64,000 nt of DNA from Maricaulis sp965242785. GTDB lineage: Bacteria; Pseudomonadota; Alphaproteobacteria; Caulobacterales; Maricaulaceae. The notes beneath the pieces were generated by a model. The model made no database searches. It was not told the DNA's origin and saw only the letters and a list, made by a program, of their open reading frames with translations. Position numbers and translations under genes: made by a program. Positions 53,613-64,000 of this stretch are shown one piece after another. The stretch lies in contig CBDETA010000004.1 in assembly GCA_965242785.1 (NCBI GenBank), positions 1,674,001-1,738,000 on the forward strand. Direction: 5' to 3'. Positions within the stretch are counted from its first letter, which is position 1; the number at the start of each line of letters is the position of its first letter.

Positions 53613-53632
53613 AATCCTGTCCGGACAGGATT
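53613..53632. promoter_or_regulatory. Perfect 20-bp palindrome between the Kelch and RHH-EF-hand genes
   Basis: AATCCTGTCCGGACAGGATT is its own reverse complement in full. It lies 48 bp upstream of the Kelch start and 99 bp upstream of the RHH-like gene start. GATAAT (53610-53615), a possible -10 box, overlaps its left edge. A ribbon-helix-helix repressor encoded next door would be expected to bind such a site, but this is inference. Confidence 0.5.
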
Positions 53633-53731
53633 TTGCTCGCTTCGGGACGCGGGTTTTGTTCCAATCGACCCTGGAAACCCGCCTTGTGGATCCCGGGTCC
53701 CGATGGCCCGGCAAGGGAGTAGTATCACCGG

Positions 53732-54394
53732 ATGACACGTCGAGAGAAACAATCTGAATCGCTGGAAGTCCGGCTCGGCTTTGACGCCAAGCAGGCCTTC
53801 ATGGAGGCTTGCCGCGAGAAGGGGCTGACCGCCAGCGAGGTGGTGCGTGATTTCGTGCAGGCCTATCCGGCGACCGCTGCCACCCCGCCGCGCCCGGGGA
53901 CCCGTATCCAGTCAAAGCTTACGGAGTTTCCCATGAATTTTGCCGCTTCTGCCGCCATGATGGCGATGCTGGGGGCCAGCGCCCTCTTGCCGACCCAGGC
54001 CGCCACCGCCGACCACAATGATCCCGAGCGCAGTTTTGCCTCGCTGGATGCGGATGGGTCCGGTTCGTTCGACCTGATGGAATTGTATGCCGAGGCCGGG
54101 CTGACGCCGGATGGCCGGCTGGGTCCGGAAATCCGGGCCAATGCGATGGCATCGGTGCAGGAAGCCCTGGCCGAGTTCGGGCCGCGCTTCCAGGAGCAGT
54201 TCCTGTCACCGGACTATATCGACAGCGTTCTGTCGAATGCCGAGGACAGCGCCCGGACTTCGGTCAATGCCACCTTCGCCATGCTGGATGCTGACGGCGA
54301 TGGCGAGGTGAGCCGGGCCGAGTTCATGGAACATGCCGCGACGGGCTATCACCAGCTCAATGCCGGACCGTCCGCCGGTCCCGATCGCGACTAG
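53732..54394 (+). CDS. Predicted RHH-like domain, membrane segment and two EF-hands in one protein
   Basis: A 220-residue protein with three parts. Residues 8-46 (SLEVRLGFDAKQAFMEACRE, then KGLTASEVVRDFVQAY) look like an MetJ/Arc-type ribbon-helix-helix or antitoxin domain. A linker leads to a hydrophobic segment at 68-92 (MNFAASAAMMAMLGASALLP). Two canonical EF-hand loops follow: D106-E117 (DADGSGSFDLME) and D186-E197 (DADGDGEVSRAE), with Asp at positions 1 and 3 and Glu at 12. An in-frame ATG at 53933 has ACGGAG 6 nt before it and would start a simple signal peptide plus EF-hand protein, so two products are possible. Which start is used decides whether this is a membrane calcium sensor with a DNA-binding head. 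Confidence 0.72.
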   Translation: MTRREKQSESLEVRLGFDAKQAFMEACREKGLTASEVVRDFVQAYPATAATPPRPGTRIQSKLTEFPMNFAASAAMMAMLGASALLPTQAATADHNDPERSFASLDADGSGSFDLMELYAEAGLTPDGRLGPEIRANAMASVQEALAEFGPRFQEQFLSPDYIDSVLSNAEDSARTSVNATFAMLDADGDGEVSRAEFMEHAATGYHQLNAGPSAGPDRD

Positions 54395-54400
54395 CAGACG

Positions 54401-55675
54401 CTAGTCGGCCGGACAGTTGCCGCCGGTGATCCGTTCCACTTCGGCCGGGTCACCGGCGGTCTGCGCCGGCTCGATGCCCAGGGCGCAGGCGATGATGCCG
54501 TAGACATGGATGTTCTCGAACGCTGCCGGCCGGGTGCCGCGCGGAAAGACCGGTCCGGCACCGATGAAGGTGGCGCCCATTTCCTCGCTGCGATTGTCAT
54601 AGCCGTGCTGGCCGCGCAGGGAGGAGAGGTAGGGGCTGGAGAGATTGGCGTCCGAGCGTGAGATCAGCCAGGCGGGATCAGCGAGGATGAAGAGGTCCGG
54701 CCCGCGGGTGGGGTGATTGAAGCGCCATTCAGGCGGATAGTCCTCGGGCCGATAGACTGAAAGGTGCGGATGGGCGTCGCGCAGCTCGGCCTCGGCGCGG
54801 GCAATGTCGGCCTCTTCGCCATAGGCCATCAGGAAGGGCTCGAGGCCGGCGCCATACTGGCCGGCGAACTCTTCGACGAACAGGCCGTCCAGTCCGGAAT
54901 AGTCGTCGATCATGATCACGCGCTCGGTGCTGACCGGCGCCATGCCATGGTCGGAGACGATGATGATATTGGTGCGCTCCAGCAGGCCGCGCTCGGCCAG
55001 GCCTGCCACCAGAGCGCCGACCAGGCCGTCGACATGGGCAATGGCTTCGCCTTCAGCCTCGGTGAAGGGGCCGGCGCGGTGCAGGATCGTGTCGACATGA
55101 TCGAAATAGACTGCCGCAAGGCGGGGCTGTTCGGCGGCCGGGGCGTCGAACCAGGAGAGCACTTCGGCGACGCGGTCATCATAAGGCATGTCGTGCTGGT
55201 AGGGGTGCCAGACGGAGGCGTATTCGCCGTCCACCGGCGCTTCGGAACCCAGCCAGAACATGATGTGACTGCGCACACCCTGGCGTTCCGCCGTGATCCA
55301 GACCGGCTCGCCCTGCCACCAGAAAGCATCCTGCGGGCTGCCCTCGCGGGTGGAGAAGAGGCGCTCGGCCTCAGCATCCCAGGGCGAGTTGGAGACCATG
55401 CCGTGATGTTCCGGATAGAGGCCGGTGGCCAGGGAGTAGAAGTTGACGAAGGTCTTGGACGGCATCACCGGATGCATGCGCTCGGGCCGGACGCCGCGAT
55501 CGGCGAGCGCCTGCAGATTGGGCGCGTCCCAGCGGTCGATGGCATCATAGCGCAGGCCATCGAGGCCGATCATCAGGACGATCTGGTCTTCTTCGGCCTG
55601 GGAGGGCGCCAAGGGCGGCAGGTGGGAACAGGCGGCAAGGGCCAGTGTCAGGATGATCGGAACGAGACGGCGCAT
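54401..55675 (-). CDS. Alkaline-phosphatase-superfamily lipoprotein, nucleotide pyrophosphatase/phosphodiesterase type
   Basis: A 424-residue lipoprotein (MRRLVPIILTLALAACSH; lipobox LAAC). It fits the ENPP-type family: GLDGLRYDAID near 36 supplies metal Asp residues, HPVMPSKTFVNFYSLATGLYPEHHG near 71-91 carries the nucleophile Thr in the SKTF motif, YFDHVDTILHRAGP near 194-207 and IIIVSDHGMAPV near 245-256 provide the second metal site, and RGQHGYDN near 370 the last His. Substrate could be nucleotides or phosphodiesters. ATG 55675 has GGGGGA 8 nt upstream; the frame runs on to 55744 without a signal. Confidence 0.88.
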   Translation of the reverse strand: MRRLVPIILTLALAACSHLPPLAPSQAEEDQIVLMIGLDGLRYDAIDRWDAPNLQALADRGVRPERMHPVMPSKTFVNFYSLATGLYPEHHGMVSNSPWDAEAERLFSTREGSPQDAFWWQGEPVWITAERQGVRSHIMFWLGSEAPVDGEYASVWHPYQHDMPYDDRVAEVLSWFDAPAAEQPRLAAVYFDHVDTILHRAGPFTEAEGEAIAHVDGLVGALVAGLAERGLLERTNIIIVSDHGMAPVSTERVIMIDDYSGLDGLFVEEFAGQYGAGLEPFLMAYGEEADIARAEAELRDAHPHLSVYRPEDYPPEWRFNHPTRGPDLFILADPAWLISRSDANLSSPYLSSLRGQHGYDNRSEEMGATFIGAGPVFPRGTRPAAFENIHVYGIIACALGIEPAQTAGDPAEVERITGGNCPAD

Positions 55676-55946
55676 GCGAGATTTCCCCCAAGCATTCAAT
55701 TCACGCCCCTCTACTAAGCGCTGGTGATGACGGATGAAAGACAATTGCCGGCGTTTGGCAGCGCCGCACCTACCGCCCCTGCCGTTTGCGCGGACCCCGC
55801 CTGATTGTTAAGACTTGGCGACAGGCCTGCCGCCTGATTCACGCGCTGATTCTGCCGAATCGGACGGGCGTGTGACGGGGCGGCGTTTTTCGTGGCGAAC
55901 TCCGCATGCGGAGGGTGTGCCCGAAGACCAGAAAAAGAGGACCGCC

Positions 55947-58754
<2,808 letters not shown>

Positions 58755-58760
58755 TTGCCG

Positions 58761-58787
58761 GCGCCGGAGCAGGTTTTGCTCCGGCGC
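58761..58787 (+). terminator. Hairpin terminator candidate after gyrA
   Basis: Perfect 11-bp arms GCGCCGGAGCA (58761-58771) and TGCTCCGGCGC (58777-58787) with loop GGTTT, 7 bp after the gyrA stop. Only a short T-run (GGCTTTCC) follows. Confidence 0.55.
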
Positions 58788-58834
58788 GGCTTTCCCGCTA
58801 CAAGCGCTGCAGACCGGCCAGAAAGGCAGACTTC

Positions 58835-59319
58835 ATGACCCGTACCGCGCTCTATCCGGGCACGTTTGACCCGCTGACCAATGGCCATCTGGACATTATC
58901 GGCCGGGCCGTGAAACTGGTCGACAAGCTGGTCATCGGCGTCGCCATCAACGAGGCCAAGAAGCCGCTCTTCTCGCTGGACGAGCGCGTGGAGATGGTGA
59001 AGTCGGAAGTCGCCCAGTTCGAGGATGGCGCCCATATCGAGGTGATGCCCTTTGACGGCCTGCTGATGCATTTCGCCGAGAAGATCGGGGCCCAGTCCAT
59101 TGTCCGCGGCCTGCGCGCCGTGTCGGATTTCGAGTATGAATTCCAGATGGTGGCGATGAACCAGCGCCTGAATGATGATATCGAAACCCTCTTCCTGATG
59201 GCCGATCCGCGCCACCAGGCCATTGCCTCGCGGCTCGTGAAGGAGATCGCGGCGCTGGGTGGCCGGGTCGCGGATTTTGTACCGCCCGCCATTGAAGCCC
59301 GTCTCAAGGAGCGACTTGC

Positions 59320-59323
<4 letters not shown>
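58835..59323 (+). CDS. coaD: Phosphopantetheine adenylyltransferase
   Basis: A 162-residue enzyme of coenzyme A synthesis, making dephospho-CoA from ATP and 4'-phosphopantetheine. YPGTFDPLTNGHLDII has the TxxH nucleotidyltransferase motif (about 7-22), SIVRGLRAVSDFEYEFQM binds the substrate, and IASRLVKEIAALGG is the SSxxVR-like loop. Its stop overlaps the next start (GTGA). Confidence 0.96.
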
Positions 59324-60279
<956 letters not shown>

Positions 60280-60282
60280 GAA

Positions 60283-60735
60283 ATGGCCGAAGAACAACTC
60301 GTATTCACGCTCGAGGGCGGCGATGTCACCATCAAGCTGCGCCCGGACCTGGCGCCGAAGCACGTCGAGCAGATCACCAAACTGGTCAAGGACGGTTTCT
60401 ATGACGGGCTGACCTTCCACCGCGTGATCGACGGTTTCGTGGCCCAGGGCGGATGTCCGAACGGCACCGGCATGGGTGGGTCCGGCACGAATATTCCGGC
60501 CGAATTCAGTCCGGAGCCGCACAAGCGTGGCACCATGTCGATGGCCAGGGCGGCTGATCCGAATTCGGCATCAAGCCAGTTCTTCATTTGCCTGGATGAT
60601 GTGCCCTATCTGGACAATCAGTACACCGTCTGGGGTGAGGTGATCTCGGGCATGGAGCATGTCGACGCCCTGCCCAAGGGCGAGCCGCCGGCCAATCCGG
60701 GCAAGATCGTCAAGGCGTCGATCGTCGAAGCCTGA
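60283..60735 (+). CDS. Cytoplasmic peptidyl-prolyl isomerase, cyclophilin type
   Basis: A 150-residue compact cyclophilin without signal peptide. TFHRVIDGFVAQGGCPNGTG (about 45-64) holds the catalytic Arg, SMARAADPNSASSQFFI the Gln-x-Phe active-site strand, and LDNQYTVWGEV the closing Trp. It follows the exported cyclophilin by 3 nt and is the last gene of the coaD operon before a strong terminator. It may be called ppiB in related genomes. Confidence 0.93.
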   Translation: MAEEQLVFTLEGGDVTIKLRPDLAPKHVEQITKLVKDGFYDGLTFHRVIDGFVAQGGCPNGTGMGGSGTNIPAEFSPEPHKRGTMSMARAADPNSASSQFFICLDDVPYLDNQYTVWGEVISGMEHVDALPKGEPPANPGKIVKASIVEA

Positions 60736-60764
60736 TTCGGTCTTTCTGACGCCACATGCTTTAA

Positions 60765-60795
60765 GCCGCGGAAACCCGGGTTTCCGCGGCTTTTT
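60765..60795 (+). terminator. Rho-independent terminator of the coaD-cyclophilin operon
   Basis: GCCGCGGAAACC (60765-60776) pairs perfectly with GGTTTCCGCGGC (60779-60790) around a CG turn, then TTTTT (60791-60795). It is 30 bp after the last stop codon. Confidence 0.9.
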
Positions 60796-60859
60796 GCTGT
60801 CCGGATTCACCGGGGATTCAAGCCTGGCGGGCAGGATGCCGGAATTGAATGAGGTGAAC

Positions 60860-61291
60860 ATGGCCCGTTTTTCCGGTCCCTTCTGTGGCATCACGCCCAC
60901 GCAAAGCCTGTTGCCGCCCTTTGACCGCTACACGGTGCGGATCGGAGCGCATGTGGTGACCGGGCTGGTCCTGCCCGAACAGACGGCCCGGGCGCTGGAG
61001 GAGTTGCCTCTGGGCGCGCCGGTCTGTCTGGCGACCGGGCGCATCGGCGCCGGCCGGATCGGGCTGGCACTACGCGTGCGGGACCGTCTGCACCGGGCGC
61101 GCTGGCAGGACTTCGTGTGGGCGACCGGCTTTGTCGTGCCCACCCTGGGCCTGGGCCTGTTTGCCCTGTTTTTCGCGGCGCTGGGTGCCCAGCCGGCGCT
61201 TCTGCCGGCCATCACGGCCCTGATCGCGATCCCGGCATTGGCCGTGTTCCAGATCGTCGCCAATACCCGGGCCTGGCTGACGGGCCGCTAG
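60860..61291 (+). CDS. Small hypothetical protein with two C-terminal membrane segments
   Basis: A 143-residue protein. The first 85 residues form a soluble domain (TVRIGAHVVTGLVLPEQTARALEELPLGAPVCLATG), basic at 70-82, followed by two membrane helices (FVWATGFVVPTLGLGLFALFF; LLPAITALIAIPALAVFQIVA). GAGGTG lies 3 nt upstream of the ATG spacer. It ends over the convergent EEP gene by 4 nt. Not recognised. Confidence 0.65.
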   Translation: MARFSGPFCGITPTQSLLPPFDRYTVRIGAHVVTGLVLPEQTARALEELPLGAPVCLATGRIGAGRIGLALRVRDRLHRARWQDFVWATGFVVPTLGLGLFALFFAALGAQPALLPAITALIAIPALAVFQIVANTRAWLTGR

Positions 61292-62274
61292 GGCCGGAGG
61301 CGCAGGGTCGCCATCAGCGGCCTGTGATCGGAACCTGTGTCCGGCCCGGTTCCCACATGCACGGTCTGCCAGTCCGGTCCGGCGAAGATGTGGTCGATGC
61401 CGACCAGCATGGGATCGATCGGCATCGGCGTGCCGCCATCGGAAAACCGTCCCTGGGAGGGGAAGGTGGCGATGCCGATGGAGCGGCGCTCGATCCCCAG
61501 TCCCAGCGCGATGCGCTGCAGGGCAAAGGACGGCGACGCGGCATTGAAGTCGCCCAGCACGATCATGCGTTCCTGCGGCATCTGAGCCAGGGCCAGGCCG
61601 AGATTGCGGGCCTGGCAATAATGCGTATCGCCCGGGATCGGCCAGGTCAGGTGGACCGAGACCAGCACGGCGTCTGAACCGTCCGGCAGTTGCACCCGGG
61701 CCCAGACCGCCGGCGGGACTTCCCATTCGCAGGGAATGGCGGTGGCCCAGTCGATCGGGCCGGGGGCCTCGATACAGCCGCTGTCGAGAATTTCGAACCG
61801 GGTCAGGATGCGCGTCGACCGGCACTGGGCGGCGTGGGGGTAGAGGTTGGCCAGCTCGATCCCGGCCGTGCGCGAATTGCCGTAGGATTCCTGCAACGCC
61901 AGCACGTCCGGCGCGATCTCGGGCAGGCGCTCGACCAGGCGCTGCGGCGTCGCATTGCGGCCCCACATGTTCTGCGTGGCGATGTGGATCTCCAGCCCGT
62001 CCCCGTCATTGAGCCGGTCGGCGCGGTTCATCGCGCGCAGAGTCTCCGGAGCGCCCGGCGCGGCAATGGCGATGAGCAGGATCAGCATGCCCCAGCGGGC
62101 GCGCGTCTCGCGATTGGGCCAGACCAGCAAGGTCGCCAAAAAGGCCAGGATCATCCAAAGCGGCCAGAATTGGCGGAAGGCATCCAGCCAGGGCGACAGG
62201 GCCCCGGCCCAGAGGATCAGGGCGAGGCCGGAAAACGCTGCCAGGGCAAGCAAGGCGATGAAAGGATGACGCAA
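61288..62274 (-). CDS. Endonuclease/exonuclease/phosphatase-family protein with membrane anchor
   Basis: A 328-residue protein. Three membrane segments at 5-25, 35-52 and 60-75 precede an EEP domain from about 95: ATQNMWGRN, LALQESYGN with the metal Glu, LVSVHLTWPIPGD, VLGDFNAASP with Asp-Asn, IDHIFA and SDHRPLMATL with the catalytic His. Related EEP proteins with N-terminal membrane segments are widespread; substrates include nucleic acids, phosphodiesters or sphingomyelin, and I cannot choose. Divergent from queA with 86 bp between. Confidence 0.85.
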   Translation of the reverse strand: MRHPFIALLALAAFSGLALILWAGALSPWLDAFRQFWPLWMILAFLATLLVWPNRETRARWGMLILLIAIAAPGAPETLRAMNRADRLNDGDGLEIHIATQNMWGRNATPQRLVERLPEIAPDVLALQESYGNSRTAGIELANLYPHAAQCRSTRILTRFEILDSGCIEAPGPIDWATAIPCEWEVPPAVWARVQLPDGSDAVLVSVHLTWPIPGDTHYCQARNLGLALAQMPQERMIVLGDFNAASPSFALQRIALGLGIERRSIGIATFPSQGRFSDGGTPMPIDPMLVGIDHIFAGPDWQTVHVGTGPDTGSDHRPLMATLRLRP

Positions 62275-62360
62275 ACCGGGAAACCTGACTGCGGGCGGAC
62301 GGAAAGTCTCTACAGTGCAAAGATTGCGAAGGTGTGAGGCGAAAGATAGACACCGCGGCC

Positions 62361-63419
62361 ATGCGCGTATCCGATTTCGACTTCGAGCTCCCTGAAGAGC
62401 GTATCGCCCTCCGCCCGGCCCGTCCGCGGGATGCGGCGCGGCTGCTGCACGTCAACGCCAAGGGCGAGCTGGCCGATCGCGGCGTGCGCGACCTGCCTGC
62501 CATCCTGCGCGAAGGCGATCTGATGGTGTTCAACGACACCCGGGTGATCCCGGCGGCGCTGAACGGCACGCGTCCGGCTCGTGCGGTCGGGGGCGGCGGG
62601 GATGTCGGGGTCGAGGTCAATCTGCACAAGCGGGTTGATGCCTCCACCTGGCGGGCTTTCGTGCGCCCGGCCAAGCGTCTGCGCGTGGGCGATGTGATCC
62701 GCTTCGGCGAACTGGAAGCGGAGATCACGGGCAAGTCGGAAGGCGGCGATACGCGCCTGCGCTTCAACCGCACCGGTGCCGGCCTGGACGAGGCCATCGC
62801 CGCGACCGGCGTGCCGCCGCTGCCGCCTTACATCGCCCGCAAACGCGGCGTGGATGAGCAGGACACCGAGGACTACCAGACCCTGTTCGCCCGCGAGGAC
62901 GGCTCTGTCGCCGCGCCGACCGCGGGTCTGCACTTCACGGACCGGCTGCTGACCGACCTGAAATCGGCGGGCGTCCAGTCGACCCATGTCACGCTGCATG
63001 TGGGGGCGGGCACCTTCCTGCCCGTGAAGGCCGAGGACACCGACCAGCACCGCATGCATGCGGAATGGTGCACGGTCTCGGCCGAGGCCGCCAAGGCGAT
63101 CAATGCCGCCAAGGCCGAGGGGCGGCGGGTGATCCCGGTCGGCACGACGGCGCTGCGCACGATCGAGAGCCTGGCCTGTGGCCCCGGCGTGATCGAGGCC
63201 GGCAGCCGCGACACCGACATCTTCATCACGCCGGGCCATGAGTTCGCGATGACCGATGCGCTGATGACCAATTTCCACCTGCCGCGCTCGACCCTGTTCA
63301 TGCTGGTCAGCGCCCTGTCCGGGCTGGACGTGATGCGCCGCGCCTATGCACACGCCATCCGTTCGGAATACCGTTTCTACTCCTATGGCGATGCCTGCCT
63401 TCTGGAGCGGAGCGCATGA
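62361..63419 (+). CDS. queA: S-adenosylmethionine:tRNA ribosyltransferase-isomerase
   Basis: A 352-residue enzyme that builds epoxyqueuosine on tRNA from 7-aminomethyl-deazaguanine and SAM. MRVSDFDFELPEERIALRPARPRDAARLL begins the protein, MVFNDTRVIPAAL and AAPTAGLHFTDRLL are family blocks, and HVGAGTFLPVKAED and TNFHLPRSTLFMLVSAL complete them. I use ATG 62361; a GTG at 62334 would add nine residues. Its stop overlaps tgt (ATGA), the usual queA-tgt order. Confidence 0.95.
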   Translation: MRVSDFDFELPEERIALRPARPRDAARLLHVNAKGELADRGVRDLPAILREGDLMVFNDTRVIPAALNGTRPARAVGGGGDVGVEVNLHKRVDASTWRAFVRPAKRLRVGDVIRFGELEAEITGKSEGGDTRLRFNRTGAGLDEAIAATGVPPLPPYIARKRGVDEQDTEDYQTLFAREDGSVAAPTAGLHFTDRLLTDLKSAGVQSTHVTLHVGAGTFLPVKAEDTDQHRMHAEWCTVSAEAAKAINAAKAEGRRVIPVGTTALRTIESLACGPGVIEAGSRDTDIFITPGHEFAMTDALMTNFHLPRSTLFMLVSALSGLDVMRRAYAHAIRSEYRFYSYGDACLLERSA

Positions 63420-64000
63420 CGACCTTCCCCTACGAGATCCACGCCACCGATGGTGCCGCCCGCACCGGCGTGCTGAAAACCCCGCGCGGGGATATCCGCA
63501 CGCCGGCCTTCATGCCGGTGGGCACGGCAGGGACCGTGAAGGCGCTCTACATGGACCAGGTGAAGGGCACCGGGGCCGACATCATCCTGGGCAATACCTA
63601 TCACCTCATGCTGCGCCCGGGCGCGGAACGGGTGAAGCGGCTGGGCGGTCTGCACACATTCTCCACCTGGCAGGGGCCGATCCTGACCGACAGTGGCGGT
63701 TTCCAGGTCTGGTCGCTGTCCAAGCTGCGCAAGATGACCGAGGAGGGGGTGAAGTTCCGCTCGCATATCGACGGCTCGGAACACAATCTCACCCCGGAAC
63801 GCTCGATCGAGATCCAGGCCGACCTTCTGGGCGCCGACATCTCCATGCAGCTGGACGAGTGCACGCCCTTTGGCTGTTCCAGGGACGAGGCGCGCCAGTC
63901 GATGGAACTCTCCATCCGCTGGGGCCAGCGCTCCAAGGCCGCCTTCGGCACGCGCGACAGCCAGGCCCTGTTCGGGATCGTCCAGGGATCGGTGTTCGAG
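63416..64000 (+). CDS. tgt: Queuine tRNA-ribosyltransferase (3' end outside window)
   Basis: The first 195 residues of a TIM-barrel enzyme that exchanges guanine 34 of Asp, Asn, His and Tyr tRNAs for a queuosine precursor. TPRGDIRTPAFMPVGTAGTVK, GNTYHLMLRPG, LTDSGGFQVWSL with the catalytic-site Asp, FRSHIDGS and QLDECTPF match. It overlaps queA by 4 nt. The frame runs off the window at 64000. Confidence 0.96.
   Translation, partial: MTTFPYEIHATDGAARTGVLKTPRGDIRTPAFMPVGTAGTVKALYMDQVKGTGADIILGNTYHLMLRPGAERVKRLGGLHTFSTWQGPILTDSGGFQVWSLSKLRKMTEEGVKFRSHIDGSEHNLTPERSIEIQADLLGADISMQLDECTPFGCSRDEARQSMELSIRWGQRSKAAFGTRDSQALFGIVQGSVFE

Overview
The window is high-GC, gene-dense DNA from an alphaproteobacterium, most likely a marine Caulobacterales/Maricaulales-type organism. 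That placement is inferred from two things: the conserved order dgt, SPOR protein, nagZ, scpA, scpB, tatABC, serS, surE, pcm, LysM-M23 lipoprotein, yajC, secD, secF, and a GAAC-N7-GAAC LexA box ahead of ssb, which is the alphaproteobacterial form. There is no rRNA, CRISPR array, insertion sequence, integrase or prophage module. Nearly everything reads as vertically inherited chromosome, with a few accessory pockets.

Region by region. 1-2 kb: end of a membrane protein gene, tRNA-Phe and a protein resembling a catalytically dead GGDEF-EAL regulator. 2-6.8 kb: an old yellow enzyme gene divergent from a three-gene operon (Baeyer-Villiger-type monooxygenase, SDR, alpha/beta hydrolase) that could form an alcohol/ketone/ester cleavage route. 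6.8-9 kb: divergent mnmH and selD (selenouridine in tRNA). 9-10 kb: a DUF2145 gene followed by a decayed second copy. 10-14.6 kb: xthA, small hypothetical genes, two dispersed inverted-repeat elements, and nitroreductase, VOC and DUF1428 genes. 14.6-29.4 kb: erpA and the long conserved run for nucleotide hygiene, cell wall recycling, chromosome condensation, Tat and Sec export, and protein repair. 29.5-35.3 kb: PuuD-like membrane protein, serine hydrolase, sodB, squalene-synthase-fold protein, SDR, trmFO.

35.4-45.5 kb is the most unusual part. Three secreted proteins share a helical N-terminal domain and end in an intact (40515) or degenerate (35433, 36679) TonB-C-like domain. Two of them are adjacent; the third lies beyond an M48 peptidase/DUF898 pair. 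A tandem array of four divergent paralogous multi-pass membrane proteins follows. I cannot assign a function to either family.

45.5-64 kb: uvrA, a candidate small RNA, SOS-controlled ssb, a beta-propeller protein, an SDR-DoxX-like fusion, a DUF2269-like protein, a Kelch protein, a protein joining a ribbon-helix-helix-like N-terminus to a membrane segment and two EF-hands (with a perfect 20-bp palindrome upstream), a phosphodiesterase lipoprotein, gyrA with an unusual Gln in the quinolone pocket, coaD, two cyclophilins, and queA-tgt for queuosine tRNA modification. Most start codons were chosen by Shine-Dalgarno position, so many differ from the longest possible reading frame.
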